A stretch of DNA of 64,000 nt from assembly GCA_012103315.1 (NCBI GenBank), contig WLWZ01000003.1, positions 1-64,000 of the forward strand. The letters are read 5' to 3'. Source of the DNA: Alphaproteobacteria bacterium (GTDB taxonomy: Bacteria > Pseudomonadota > Alphaproteobacteria > MPNO01 > UBA2964). This document shows positions 9,019 to 17,809 of this stretch, piece after piece. The notes under the pieces are model-generated. The model searched no databases and was not told the origin of the DNA. It saw only the letters and a list, made by a program, of their open reading frames with translations. The translations under genes and the position numbers were made by a program. How positions within the stretch are numbered: the stretch's first letter is position 1; each line of letters opens with the position of its first letter.

Positions 9019-9243
9019 ATGCTTTATCTAACACGCAAAGTCGGTGAGTCTGTCGTTATAAACGATAACATCGAGGTAACAGTCGTCGAAGTTCGCGGAC
9101 GATCGATCAAGCTGGGATTTGAATTCCCGCCTGAAATATCGGTATTGCGGCGCGAGCTCTTCGATAAAATTCAGGAAGAAAACCGTGCTGCTGCCTCAAC
9201 AACAGCAGACTTCCTCGAAGTCCAAAGCAAAAGCGAAGACTAA
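9019..9243 (+). CDS. csrA: Translational regulator CsrA
   Basis: CsrA is a dimeric RNA-binding protein that recognises GGA in hairpin loops and usually represses translation. The 74-residue sequence begins MLYLTRKVGESVVIND, the first beta strand and RNA contact region, and has the second contact strand near ISVLRRELF. Residues 55-74 are a non-conserved tail. FliW, the CsrA antagonist known from Bacillus and Campylobacter, is encoded at 30479. GGA-loop hairpins occur in the leaders of the flagellin genes at 52130 and 57728, so flagellin mRNAs are the likely targets. It heads the csrA-fliO-fliP group. Confidence 0.95.
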   Translation: MLYLTRKVGESVVINDNIEVTVVEVRGRSIKLGFEFPPEISVLRRELFDKIQEENRAAASTTADFLEVQSKSED

Positions 9244-9316
9244 CGCACTTCCTTCAGTCTTTTTTAACCATGATTTGCGACCGTCCTAATGAACAATTAA
9301 TGGACGAATAAGACCT

Positions 9317-9655
9317 ATGACCGAGGTTGCGGAGCTGACCAAAGAATTTGAACAGGCTTCTGGCCTGATCAATGCGTTTCGGGACCATGCCGCGCAAGGA
9401 AATGGCCTCGATTTGTCTGATCTCGACGCCAAAATTCAGGTTCTTTGCGAAAATATCAGCAAGCTTCCGCGGGACAACAGGCCGATTTTTAAATCGAAAT
9501 TGATCTCCCTCACCGACGATCTGGACCGACTGATAACGACGCTCACCAAGCAACATCAGGAGATATCCGAAAGTCTACAGGGTGTTACATCCCGGCAACG
9601 GGCCGTTTCCGCCTATGGCTCAGCGGAGTCGACATCATCAGATAGAAAGAAATAG
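9317..9655 (+). CDS. Small helical flagellar-cluster protein, function unknown
   Basis: I do not recognise this 112-residue protein with certainty. It is predicted to be mostly helical, with two coiled-coil-like segments (about residues 3-30 and 50-90) and a polar tail. This general build is shared by export chaperones such as FlgN and FliT. Its stop codon directly abuts the fliO ATG, so it is almost certainly cotranslated with fliO and fliP. A chaperone or export-gate assembly factor is a guess from size and position only. Confidence 0.6.
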   Translation: MTEVAELTKEFEQASGLINAFRDHAAQGNGLDLSDLDAKIQVLCENISKLPRDNRPIFKSKLISLTDDLDRLITTLTKQHQEISESLQGVTSRQRAVSAYGSAESTSSDRKK

Positions 9656-9982
9656 ATGGAATTGGAGGTCTCAACCTATTTCCGCTTCCTCTTGGCATTG
9701 ATCTTTGTCCTCGCCTTAATCGGCTTACTGGCCTGGGTCGCCCGTCGGTACGGCGCTTTACGTGGAACCGTACGGCCAGTTGCAGGAGAACGACGACTGG
9801 AGGTCGTTGAAATTGCACCAGTTGACTCCAAACGGCGACTTTTGCTTTTACGCCGCGACGATACCGAACACCTAATCTTGATAAGCCCGACCAGTGAACT
9901 CGTTGTTGAAATGGGTATCACGCCATCACCGGAATCAGTGGACACCGCTCGCTCCCAACTAGCTAAGGATCCTTCAGTATGA
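9656..9982 (+). CDS. fliO: Flagellar biosynthetic protein FliO
   Basis: FliO is a small membrane protein that assists assembly of the FliP ring. This 108-residue version has one transmembrane helix (about residues 9-30), then a basic segment and a compact cytoplasmic domain with LEVVEIAPVDSKRRLLLLRRDD, the FliO/FliP-family cytoplasmic pattern. Its stop overlaps the fliP start by 4 bp (ATGA type). The N-terminus is short and lacks a signal peptide, as is usual in alphaproteobacteria. Confidence 0.88.
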   Translation: MELEVSTYFRFLLALIFVLALIGLLAWVARRYGALRGTVRPVAGERRLEVVEIAPVDSKRRLLLLRRDDTEHLILISPTSELVVEMGITPSPESVDTARSQLAKDPSV

Positions 9983-10728
9983 GTGAACGGCTCGGCATTT
10001 GGGGATTAGGTGGGGTCATTATAGTAGGCTTGCTTATTTTCGGTGGACCTGCCTCGGCCCAAAGCATGTCTTTTGATTTAGGAGACGGCGCCTCGGCAAC
10101 CGGTCGGATCGTTCAGATCATTGCGTTGATTACGGTGCTTTCTTTAGCACCATCGATCCTTGTCATGGTGACATCGTTCACCCGGATTATTGTCGTACTT
10201 TCATTTTTGCGGAATGCACTTGGTGTCCAGCAAACGCCACCAAATGCTGTCCTTATCAGCTTAGCGTTGTTCCTTACGGCATTTGTTATGGCGCCGACGC
10301 TTGAACAATCTTACAAGGCTGGAATCGCGCCGCTTCTGGCCAACGAAATCAACGAAGAAGAGGCCTTTAACCGCAGCGTCAAGCCGGTCCATGGTTTTAT
10401 GATGAACCATGTTAGGGAACAGGACCTGAAGCTGTTCCTCGAAATTTCAAAAGCACCGCCAACAGAAACCGCCGACAAGACACCACTCCGATCTCTGATA
10501 CCCGCCTTCATGATTAGTGAATTGCGGCGTGCCTTTGAAATTGGATTTCTCATATTTGTACCGTTTCTGGTTATCGACATGGTCGTCGCATCAGTCCTGA
10601 TGTCTATGGGTATGATGATGCTACCGCCGATTATGATCTCGCTGCCTTTCAAGCTGATCTTCTTTGTCCTTGTTGATGGCTGGTATTTGGTTGCCGGCTC
10701 GCTGATCCGAAGCTACGGCGGCGGCTAG
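9979..10728 (+). CDS. fliP: Flagellar export gate protein FliP
   Basis: FliP forms the core pentamer of the export gate. The 249-residue sequence has a signal-peptide-like N-terminus (to about residue 28, ending GPASAQ) and hydrophobic helices with the signatures VMVTSFTRIIVVLSFLRNALG and LIPAFMISELRRAFEIGFL. The terminal LPPIMISLPFKLIFFVLVDG is also standard. It is the last gene of the csrA-fliO-fliP unit. Confidence 0.97.
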   Translation: MSERLGIWGLGGVIIVGLLIFGGPASAQSMSFDLGDGASATGRIVQIIALITVLSLAPSILVMVTSFTRIIVVLSFLRNALGVQQTPPNAVLISLALFLTAFVMAPTLEQSYKAGIAPLLANEINEEEAFNRSVKPVHGFMMNHVREQDLKLFLEISKAPPTETADKTPLRSLIPAFMISELRRAFEIGFLIFVPFLVIDMVVASVLMSMGMMMLPPIMISLPFKLIFFVLVDGWYLVAGSLIRSYGGG

Positions 10729-10828
10729 ACCACTCAAAACAGATCTTTGTACGCGAACGTTGGCTCCACCCCTTGGGCCCGTTCCGCTTGTTTGATATCG
10801 TCCTTCCAGGAAATCCAGGGAGAGACAG

Positions 10829-11965
10829 ATGCTTATCATCAACAATGAAATTGTCGCTGACGTACTTGAAATGGCGGATTGTATCCGCGTCCAGGAAGAA
10901 GCTTTTAAAAAGCTCCCAACCGGGGGGGCGATCCATCGCCCAAGAATTGACATGTATATGCCAGCAGAACGAGAAGATGGATATTTCCGCTGGGGCACCA
11001 TGGAAGGTGCTAATGACGGGTTCTTTGCAATCCGGATGAAATCCGACGTGATGTATTGGCCGGAAGATGAAAGCGGGAACTGGACCGAAGAAAAATACTG
11101 TCGCGAACCCGGAACCTATTGTGGCGTTGTCCTATTAATTAACACGAATAACGGTGAGCCACTCGCCTTTATTAATGACGGCCATATTCAGCATATGCGG
11201 GTTGGTGGTGGCGCCGGAATCGGGGTCAAATATTTGTCACGGGAAGATTCTCACATCGTGGGAATGCTTGGATCTGGTGGTATGGCAAGAACATTTCTCG
11301 ACGCATTTGCCAGCGTTCGGGATATCCAACAGTGCAAAATTTACAGTCCGACGGCAGCCCACCGCGAGGAATATGCGGCTGAAATGAACGAGAAAATGCC
11401 GTTTGAGGTCATCGCGGTCGACACCCCAAAAGAAGCCGTTTCTGGTTGCGATATTTTGTCGACCTGCACAGATTCGATGGTCCCTGTCTATGATCCTGAC
11501 TGGATTGAACCTGGAATGCATGTCACCAATTTGGGTCGGCGCGAAATTAGCGATGCCGTCATGGACAAATTCGATGTCGTCATTCGTCAGGGAACCGCTG
11601 GCCTACAAATGAAACAAACCGAGCGCTTTCAGGCGGAGCGCGGCCTTAGTCCGGCTGCCTTTATCGGCGGGACCACCGAAGAAATGAAACGGATTCCTGA
11701 GAAGAACCCTAACCCAGGGTTTGGCGGCGACGATCCTGAGTTTAATGATCGCGGTAAGGGCGGAGACAAGCCTGATTTTGCCGCCTTGATTGCCGATCCA
11801 TCGTTAGGCCGTACCAGCCGGGATCAGGTGACATTCTATCGGAATGTCGGAAATCAAGGCCTCCAATTCTCGTCCGTCGGCGGACATGTCTACAAGACCT
11901 GTATCGAACGCAAGATAGGTATGGAAATCCCAACCGAATGGTTCTTACAGGACATTCGCGACTAA
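10829..11965 (+). CDS. Ornithine cyclodeaminase/mu-crystallin family protein
   Basis: This 378-residue protein belongs to the OCD/mu-crystallin family of NAD(P)-dependent enzymes, which includes ornithine and lysine cyclodeaminases, ketimine reductases and alanine dehydrogenases. A Rossmann motif GMLGSGGMART is at about residues 145-155, and the family segment HMRVGGGAGIGVKYL lies upstream. It is longer than typical members (about 320-350), with an inserted loop rich in G/D/P around residues 290-320. An AGGGAGAG site precedes the ATG. It is the only clearly non-flagellar gene between the two basal-body blocks, and no link to motility is evident. Confidence 0.85.
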   Translation: MLIINNEIVADVLEMADCIRVQEEAFKKLPTGGAIHRPRIDMYMPAEREDGYFRWGTMEGANDGFFAIRMKSDVMYWPEDESGNWTEEKYCREPGTYCGVVLLINTNNGEPLAFINDGHIQHMRVGGGAGIGVKYLSREDSHIVGMLGSGGMARTFLDAFASVRDIQQCKIYSPTAAHREEYAAEMNEKMPFEVIAVDTPKEAVSGCDILSTCTDSMVPVYDPDWIEPGMHVTNLGRREISDAVMDKFDVVIRQGTAGLQMKQTERFQAERGLSPAAFIGGTTEEMKRIPEKNPNPGFGGDDPEFNDRGKGGDKPDFAALIADPSLGRTSRDQVTFYRNVGNQGLQFSSVGGHVYKTCIERKIGMEIPTEWFLQDIRD

Positions 11966-11987
11966 TTGAAAAGGCCGTTTAGAATAC

Positions 11988-14900
11988 TTAGTTTGCAGCT
12001 GCCGTTTGCTGTCGCGATGGCGTTGCCGGTTTCCCGCTCACCGACTTGAGGAAATCTCGAAAGGTATCAAGTTCCGCTGCTCGACGGGCGAGTGTCGCAA
12101 AATCCGTTATGGTCTGCTTTGCGCCTCCTGCCACCGCTTTAAAGGCGGTCGCCCGGTGTGATTTCTCCATCGCCTTACCAAACCGCTCGCGAAGAAAATC
12201 CATTCCCCCTGTATTCCCAGCCAAACCTAGGGCTACACTGCGCCGCAACAAAATCTCAACCTCTGGCTTTTGGAGTTTTTCAGAGGAAAAACCGCTAGAG
12301 ATCAGCGCTAACGTTCGAGCAGCTTCAAACCATCGACCTGCACGCCAGTAAATCTGAGCGCGCACCCCATCAAATCTGGCCGAAAAATCATTTTCTACGA
12401 CTTTTAGGGCCTCATCATAGCGCTTCGCACGCATAAGAGATTCTGATCGCAATAATCGGCGTCGTTCCCCGAGTTCGTTCGGGAGCTGCTCGCCGGAACT
12501 CGCGTCAAGTGCCGCAAGTGCATCCAGCGGTTTGTTATTAGACAAGCGAATAGAAGCCAGCCTGGCGCCCACCGTCGCGCGTTTTTTACCCTTGAGTCGG
12601 AATTTTATTTGATGGTCGAGTAAAGCGCTGGCGTCATCCAACAAATCAACAGCCATCAACCTATTGGCCAGCTTCCGAATCATGAGATCGCCATCTGCAC
12701 CGCTCGGCGTCAACTCGCGGAACTCATTAAACAGTCCCAATGCGACAATCGGCTCTAAACGATCAGCCTTACCCTCTAGATAAAACTGGCGAAAAAGTGC
12801 CCGCATTTGGAGGGTAATCCGTCTGGCACCCTTAATATCTTTATATAAGGTGGCCGCCTGTCTCAGCGTTACCAACGCGTCTCGTAAATTATGCTCAAGT
12901 GCATAGAGTTCACCCAAGCGTTGTAGTAAATCATACTCGAAGACACTGTTGCGCCAGCCAAATTTTAGCCTTTCAAGCCGATTGATAGCCTCCGGCCTTT
13001 TTATAGACCCAAATTTTAACTGGGCATTTACCGCGGCGTATTCAGCCTTGGTTCTACTTGGTCGATCACCGCGCTGCGCAACGGCTTTCCAAAGCTGGAT
13101 CGCCTTATCCATTTTTTTCCGCTGGTGGAGCAGATGCCCCTTCAGGAATGCCAGCTGATCGAGCTGCCCTTTTGTTGCAGGAAGCGTTTCGATTATGCCC
13201 AACCTAGTGGCAGCGATTGACGTTTTCCCAACCGACAAAGCCGCTTCCGCTGACAAAAGGCCAAAATGTACAGCCATTCGGGATGGCAAGGTCGTAATCA
13301 GAGTATCAGTGTCCGAGAACAGTTTTTCCGCGCCCACCCAATTGCCACGTGCGGCCGCAATCGCCGCACGCCACGGATAAAGCTCTCGTATGCCGGCGAA
13401 AGTCGGATGCGCCAGATCTGCGTCCGCCTCGTCATAGTGACGAATGAAGTAATTTGCGACGCCGCGAAGGGCCCGAATTCCGGGATCCTTGATAAGAGAT
13501 GGATCAGACCGAAGTAACGCCGACAAAACGCCCAAGGTTTCTGATCCCATCTCATGTGATGCGTAGAACCGAGCCAACCCCAACCTCGCGGCGTTGCGCT
13601 GTACCCCCTTGGGACGCGTGACATAGCGTAATAGCTCATGCTCTATTTTTTGGAACGCCGTAACTGGACCATACCGCCAACCAGCAAAATCGAGGAGTCG
13701 CGTCGTTCTATCCTGGGTACGCTTAACGACCATTTTGTCGAAATCAGGGGAAATCGTTAGGCCCCCTTTGCGAAACACCACAACCCCTTTCGGCGTAATG
13801 CGCACTCGAACATCTTCGCTCAAAGGTTTTATAGCCAGCCCTTGCTGACTTTTCAGAAGTTCAAATTCTGGGAATTTACGATTAACTCTTATTCCAACGC
13901 CGGCGCTTCGGATCGGAATCGCGTAGGCACCATCACCCACGGATTTATCTTTAACGACCATTATCCGACGGGCCTCTTTGGTCTTCACGAGAAGTTCTGT
14001 ACCGCGCCCCGTCTCCCGTTGAACAACCAGCTTGAGTTCCTGACGCAAACGCTTGCGTCCAGGTCCTGCTTCAACAATCCAGTTTGTTCCCTCGCGGCGC
14101 ACCGACGCATGCAAATCGGCACCAAAAGGCAAATAAACGCGAACGTCAGCCTCACCTATTTTTTGTTCTACTTTTCGAAATAAGGCACTTCCGATTACCT
14201 TGATCGCTCCAAGATCGATCCGGGCAGCACGATCAAAGCTAATCCACAAGGAACCAGCCCGTTGAAAGACTGACGCCGCCACAGGGACGCGCCAATTAAA
14301 CCGAATTGCTGTCTCCGTACCACGTCGCGCAGCATCAACACTAACCAACGCTAGCGCTCTAGGACGCGCCTTCTTTTTCCGACTTTTCCGTTCAGAAGCG
14401 CGGCGTTTCTTTATTTCTCTGGATCCGGCTGTCGCCACTGTCTTTGTTGCTGGCCGACGCCCTGTCCCTGGCGCAACAACGTCGAAAACAATCGCGGCAC
14501 CATTGTGGAAATATCTCAACTGCGAGTCTGCAGCAACAACCAGCGAAAGCTCCAGACCACGCCGATTAGAGCGGGAAATCGCTGCGCTAATTTGGCTTGG
14601 TAACTGACGGCGTAATTCTCCGATATTGAATTTGGCTGCAGCGTTAAACTGAATAGCAACAGCGCGGCCTTTTCTATCCACCGTAAATCCGACTTTCTTG
14701 GGCCAATCGAATATAAGGCGGCCATAATTCTTAAAATATCCAGCCCGAACCTTCAGCGTATTTTTCAAATTTAACGGTGACACCGATTTTACGACCTTTT
14801 GATTGGCGTTTCGGCGGTTCGCTTTGGGTCCAAGGCGTATCGGTCTTACAGGGTGCGCGGTTCGCTTCTTGTTTTTTGCGGAAATGCGTGCCGCTTTTTT

Positions 14901-15290
14901 ATCTGAATACAGATCAACAATAACGCGGGTACCGGCAACAGACGTACGAGCCGCAAATTGTTCAAGAAGCGGCGCGACAATTGTTCTCCCATCAGATGCT
15001 GTACGAATATCTGTGACATAGTCCCGAAGAACCTGTGTCACACGACCAAATGATGGCTCGATGGGCTTGTTAAATCGAATAATCAGGGTTCGATTTCTAA
15101 CTTTTGCAGAATGCTGCACAGCAACCGGCCAATCAAACACCAGGCGACCATAATCAGGATGTACGCCTGCTCGAACCGAAACAGCCTCAGCCAATGCCGT
15201 TGAAGCATTTAACCCGATCACCGTTGCCAAGACGAATGTCCAGAACCAAGTGAACCGAGTCAGTTTTATTTCATGATACTGCCAGGTCAT
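11988..15290 (-). CDS. Large secreted or periplasmic TPR protein of the flagellar motor operon
   Basis: This 1100-residue protein begins with a short basic segment and a hydrophobic signal (FWTFVLATVIGLNASTALA). Two AMIN-like beta repeats follow, with near-identical cores V-R-A-G-x-x-x-x-Y-G-R-L-(V/I)-F-D-W-P at about residues 40 and 181. A strongly basic linker (KKRRASERKSRKKKARPR) lies near residue 290. The C-terminal half, about residues 560-1070, is helical with TPR-like units. It overlaps the motB-like gene by 4 bp, so it is translated with it. Such proteins occur at the end of alphaproteobacterial motor operons. A role in anchoring the stator or peptidoglycan around the motor is an inference from context. 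Confidence 0.75.
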   Translation of the reverse strand: MTWQYHEIKLTRFTWFWTFVLATVIGLNASTALAEAVSVRAGVHPDYGRLVFDWPVAVQHSAKVRNRTLIIRFNKPIEPSFGRVTQVLRDYVTDIRTASDGRTIVAPLLEQFAARTSVAGTRVIVDLYSDKKAARISAKNKKRTAHPVRPIRLGPKANRRNANQKVVKSVSPLNLKNTLKVRAGYFKNYGRLIFDWPKKVGFTVDRKGRAVAIQFNAAAKFNIGELRRQLPSQISAAISRSNRRGLELSLVVAADSQLRYFHNGAAIVFDVVAPGTGRRPATKTVATAGSREIKKRRASERKSRKKKARPRALALVSVDAARRGTETAIRFNWRVPVAASVFQRAGSLWISFDRAARIDLGAIKVIGSALFRKVEQKIGEADVRVYLPFGADLHASVRREGTNWIVEAGPGRKRLRQELKLVVQRETGRGTELLVKTKEARRIMVVKDKSVGDGAYAIPIRSAGVGIRVNRKFPEFELLKSQQGLAIKPLSEDVRVRITPKGVVVFRKGGLTISPDFDKMVVKRTQDRTTRLLDFAGWRYGPVTAFQKIEHELLRYVTRPKGVQRNAARLGLARFYASHEMGSETLGVLSALLRSDPSLIKDPGIRALRGVANYFIRHYDEADADLAHPTFAGIRELYPWRAAIAAARGNWVGAEKLFSDTDTLITTLPSRMAVHFGLLSAEAALSVGKTSIAATRLGIIETLPATKGQLDQLAFLKGHLLHQRKKMDKAIQLWKAVAQRGDRPSRTKAEYAAVNAQLKFGSIKRPEAINRLERLKFGWRNSVFEYDLLQRLGELYALEHNLRDALVTLRQAATLYKDIKGARRITLQMRALFRQFYLEGKADRLEPIVALGLFNEFRELTPSGADGDLMIRKLANRLMAVDLLDDASALLDHQIKFRLKGKKRATVGARLASIRLSNNKPLDALAALDASSGEQLPNELGERRRLLRSESLMRAKRYDEALKVVENDFSARFDGVRAQIYWRAGRWFEAARTLALISSGFSSEKLQKPEVEILLRRSVALGLAGNTGGMDFLRERFGKAMEKSHRATAFKAVAGGAKQTITDFATLARRAAELDTFRDFLKSVSGKPATPSRQQTAAAN

Positions 15291-16003
15291 CGGCGATCCT
15301 CGCGCACCGGTCTTATGACCAGGTCAACTCGTCTCGCTAACTGCAACTGGCGTGACCGAGATTTGATTGAGCGAAGATCTCCGAACCGGCTATCGCCAAG
15401 TCCAAATGCCCCCATCCGTCTCTCGTAACCGGCAGACTTCATCATGCCAGCGATCGCTTCAGCACGCGCTAAAGACAGTTCCCAGTTAGACTCAAATATA
15501 TGACCAGAAACCGGAGACGGATCAGTATGCCCATAAATATCAACGCGGTTCGAAACATTTCGAAGAAGATTGGCTATCGCTGCAATCCGATTTCTAGAAG
15601 CGGGTATTGGGTCAGCTTGACCAGGTGCAAACAACAGATCAGCTGGAAAACTTACAAAGAGCCGGTTCTCTCGTTGTTGCAACATGACACCAGCAAGTGC
15701 CGGTTCGGTCTTGCGCAAGGCACGAAACAAGGTCTCCAGATATGATAGAGCGGCGCCTTTTTGCCGATTAAGAGTTTTTGCATTCTGTTCCGCGGTGGGC
15801 TTCGCCGACTCCAAAGTTTGCTCGACCTGAAGGCTTTGCGACAAGCTATCAACTAATGCTTGCCAGTTTCCATTCTCGATTCTTTGCGTAGAGTACAGCA
15901 TTACAAAAAAGGCCAGCAGAAGAGCGATAACGTCGGCAAAAGTTACGAGCCAGGCCGGGCCACCTGATTCCTTTATCGCTAAATTTTGTTGGTCCCACCT
16001 CAT
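15287..16003 (-). CDS. MotB-like OmpA-domain stator protein
   Basis: This 238-residue protein has the MotB plan: a cytoplasmic start, one transmembrane helix with WLVTFADVIALLLAFFVMLYS (the aspartate is the conserved proton/sodium-binding residue), a periplasmic linker, and an OmpA-like peptidoglycan-binding domain near the C-terminus. That domain shows NRVDIYGHTDPSP and NWELSLARAEAIAGMM. In a classical stator it would pair with MotA, but no motA is present in the window. It shares its first base with the stop of the preceding MotB-like gene, so the two are coupled. Confidence 0.88.
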   Translation of the reverse strand: MRWDQQNLAIKESGGPAWLVTFADVIALLLAFFVMLYSTQRIENGNWQALVDSLSQSLQVEQTLESAKPTAEQNAKTLNRQKGAALSYLETLFRALRKTEPALAGVMLQQRENRLFVSFPADLLFAPGQADPIPASRNRIAAIANLLRNVSNRVDIYGHTDPSPVSGHIFESNWELSLARAEAIAGMMKSAGYERRMGAFGLGDSRFGDLRSIKSRSRQLQLARRVDLVIRPVREDRR

Positions 16004-16560
16004 CAGTTCGCCTGCGTATCAAACGTCAACGGCGTTTCCTGACGAGGATTCACATAAAATCGCAGAAGAACCTCACCGGGCGCATCTTGTTCAATCCCAG
16101 CAATAACGTTGCGTTGGGGTATTCCTGCATTTTCAAATACGCTCGCCATATAGGCTGACCGCGCGACCGCAAGATCGTCATGCCTTGCAATTCCATTCAA
16201 AATTTCAACGTCATACCGCACACCTGAAGGCGGCGTAATCAAAGTATGGGCTACTCGATCAATTAGGGGACGGCGCAGTGGATCGATTGCGGCCCGACCA
16301 GATAGGAAGATCGAAGCACTTGGTACGGAGATCTCTAAAACGCGGCCCGGCCTAATGACGGTTACCTTGGCCAAGGAAAGTTCAGTCCGAACCAACTTTC
16401 CAATTTTCGATAAAAGGGCTGCATCAGCGATTACATTTCCCAAGCTTGACGTAAGAAGCTTCGATTTGTCAGCCAACGTACCGCGTGAGGTAAACGTAGA
16501 GTTCAAGCTGCCGGCGACAGCTTTTGATCGAGCCTCGTCGACCCTCGCAATGCTGTTCAA
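16003..16560 (-). CDS. Second MotB/OmpA-like protein, apparent 5' frameshift
   Basis: Using the only in-frame canonical start (TTG at 16558-16560) gives 185 residues with a degenerate OmpA-like C-terminus. However, the same frame continues upstream through a clear transmembrane helix (NPLLLQVLSLYLLLLAFF), typical of MotB-type N-termini, back to the cheZ stop at 16654-16656. It meets no ATG, GTG or TTG on the way. If one base is added to the five-A run on the coding strand (T run at 16627-16631), the frame joins a TTG at 16659-16661. That start overlaps the cheZ stop as TTGGCTAA, and the product would begin M-A-K-A-G-T-V-S-S-G-K-K-P-L-N-P. I therefore think the true gene is 16003-16661 with a one-base deletion or sequence error. 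Confidence 0.7.
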   Translation of the reverse strand: MNSIARVDEARSKAVAGSLNSTFTSRGTLADKSKLLTSSLGNVIADAALLSKIGKLVRTELSLAKVTVIRPGRVLEISVPSASIFLSGRAAIDPLRRPLIDRVAHTLITPPSGVRYDVEILNGIARHDDLAVARSAYMASVFENAGIPQRNVIAGIEQDAPGEVLLRFYVNPRQETPLTFDTQAN

Positions 16561-16653
16561 GACAACGAAAAAAGCGAGCAGAAGCAGATAGAGACTTAAA
16601 ACCTGTAGAAGTAATGGATTGAGCGGTTTTTCCCGCTGCTTACTGTTCCTGCC

Positions 16654-17328
16654 TTAGCCAAGATTTTCGAACAAAGAGTCGATGTCATCCTGACTAATGG
16701 CATTTTCAGGGAGCTGAGGTCCTTCCAACAACTCTCCGTCAGCAACGGCATCCTGCCGTTTTTCTGCGCGTTCTTTTTCACGTTCTTCACGACGTGCCTC
16801 ACGGGAACTTGGGTCGGTCTCACCAAAAGCACCTAGCAAGTCATCTATCTTTTCTTCAATTTCACGCAAGGCACCGACAACTTTGCTAATGCGTTGTCCT
16901 GTGATGTCTTGAAAACTACAGGCCTCATAAATTTGTGTAGTTGCCGCAACAATTTTTTCGGCCATCTCGCCACCGACCGCATCACCAACTTCCTCAATCT
17001 GTTCTGCGGCTTCCATGATTGAATTGGTTGCTTGCTCTGTCGCGTGAACAATCGCGTCAAGTTCTACACTCGCGGCAGGCAAGTGTTCGTCCGAGATTTC
17101 GTCTGGTCGTAAATCGAGAATTTCGCGTTTCGTGCTTTGAATAAACGAAGCAAGGCTCTCAAGGTCTTCTCGCACGGAAACGTCAATGGACGGAATGTCT
17201 CGGTTCATCCCTTCAATTATCGAGTTTACAACACCGAGTATTTCTTTTGCACCGGCACGCTGAATATCTCCTGTTTGGATACCTGTAATTTCGGTATCGA
17301 GATCTTTTTCGGCGTTGTTTGACGACAT
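16654..17328 (-). CDS. cheZ: CheY-P phosphatase CheZ
   Basis: CheZ dephosphorylates CheY-P and ends the motor signal. This 224-residue protein is helical with a long hairpin. The catalytic signature CSFQDITGQRISKV has D141 and Q145 in the D-x3-Q spacing used for catalysis. An acidic/basic linker (about 170-200) leads to a C-terminal peptide, ISQDDIDSLFENLG, that resembles the CheY-binding tail of CheZ and the FliM N-terminal peptide. It lies 4 bp after cheY. Confidence 0.9.
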   Translation of the reverse strand: MSSNNAEKDLDTEITGIQTGDIQRAGAKEILGVVNSIIEGMNRDIPSIDVSVREDLESLASFIQSTKREILDLRPDEISDEHLPAASVELDAIVHATEQATNSIMEAAEQIEEVGDAVGGEMAEKIVAATTQIYEACSFQDITGQRISKVVGALREIEEKIDDLLGAFGETDPSSREARREEREKERAEKRQDAVADGELLEGPQLPENAISQDDIDSLFENLG

Positions 17329-17332
17329 TGTA

Positions 17333-17701
17333 TTATTCTCGCGCTAGACGGCATAAGGAAGGGATTGCTGGTTTAACGATGTAATTGGAAACACCCGCTT
17401 CTTTCGCGATGACGACGTTTTCCGTTTTGCTCTCCGCCGTTACCATGATGAAGGGCAGCTTCTTCATATTCTCGTCTGCACGAACCTCGCGTAGAAGCTC
17501 AATTCCTGTCATGGGCTCCATATTCCAGTCGGAGATAACAAGCTTAAACTCGCTTTCCCGTAACTTTTGCAAAGCCGCCGTACCATCGGTTGCCTCCTCG
17601 ACATTGTCGAATCCAAGCTGTTTAAGCAGGTTTCGGATAATCCTCAGCATGGTCTTGTAGTCATCCACGATTAGGATAGGCATATTTTTATCGACGGCCA
17701 T
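17333..17701 (-). CDS. cheY: CheY-type response regulator with an atypical C-terminus
   Basis: This 122-residue single receiver domain has the acidic pair D13/D14, phosphoacceptor D58, switch T88 and K110. The order fliL-fliM-DUF6468-motE-cheY-cheZ and the adjacent phosphatase support a motor-binding CheY. After the conserved IVKP the sequence becomes AIPSLCRLARE and stops. The usual F-x-A-x-x-L-x-x-K helix (alpha-5) is therefore missing or replaced. Neither alternative frame restores it, so a small deletion is more likely than a simple frameshift. Alpha-4/beta-5/alpha-5 is the FliM/CheZ interface, so function may be altered. Confidence 0.9.
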   Translation of the reverse strand: MAVDKNMPILIVDDYKTMLRIIRNLLKQLGFDNVEEATDGTAALQKLRESEFKLVISDWNMEPMTGIELLREVRADENMKKLPFIMVTAESKTENVVIAKEAGVSNYIVKPAIPSLCRLARE

Positions 17702-17809
17702 TTAACTCTCCATCGGCTCGTTAATTAACGGGCAGGTTGAACCAAATAATCTAGAAGAAAGATAGACATAGGGAGTTAATGGAGCGTTAAATCTGGAACG
17801 CTCTTTCCT
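17702..17809 (-). promoter_or_regulatory. cheY upstream region with CtrA-type box
   Basis: The 108-bp gap between motE and cheY holds a perfect TTAA-N7-TTAA at 17776-17790, about 75 bp upstream of the cheY start. It also has a TTAATTAA palindrome near 17721-17728. TTAA-N7-TTAA is the established binding pattern of the alphaproteobacterial regulator CtrA. This suggests that cheY-cheZ and the downstream motB-like genes have their own CtrA-dependent promoter inside the fliL operon. By chance, about one such box is expected per 64 kb. Confidence 0.5.

Noticed and set aside
10921-10927. G7 run inside the ornithine cyclodeaminase-like gene as a phase-variation tract
   Set aside because: The gene is intact across the run, and seven bases in a conserved coding part is not strong evidence for switching.
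16627-16631. Programmed slippage at the A5 run of the motB-like gene
   Set aside because: Five residues is short for transcriptional slippage, and no slippery heptamer plus pseudoknot was evident; deletion or sequence error is simpler.
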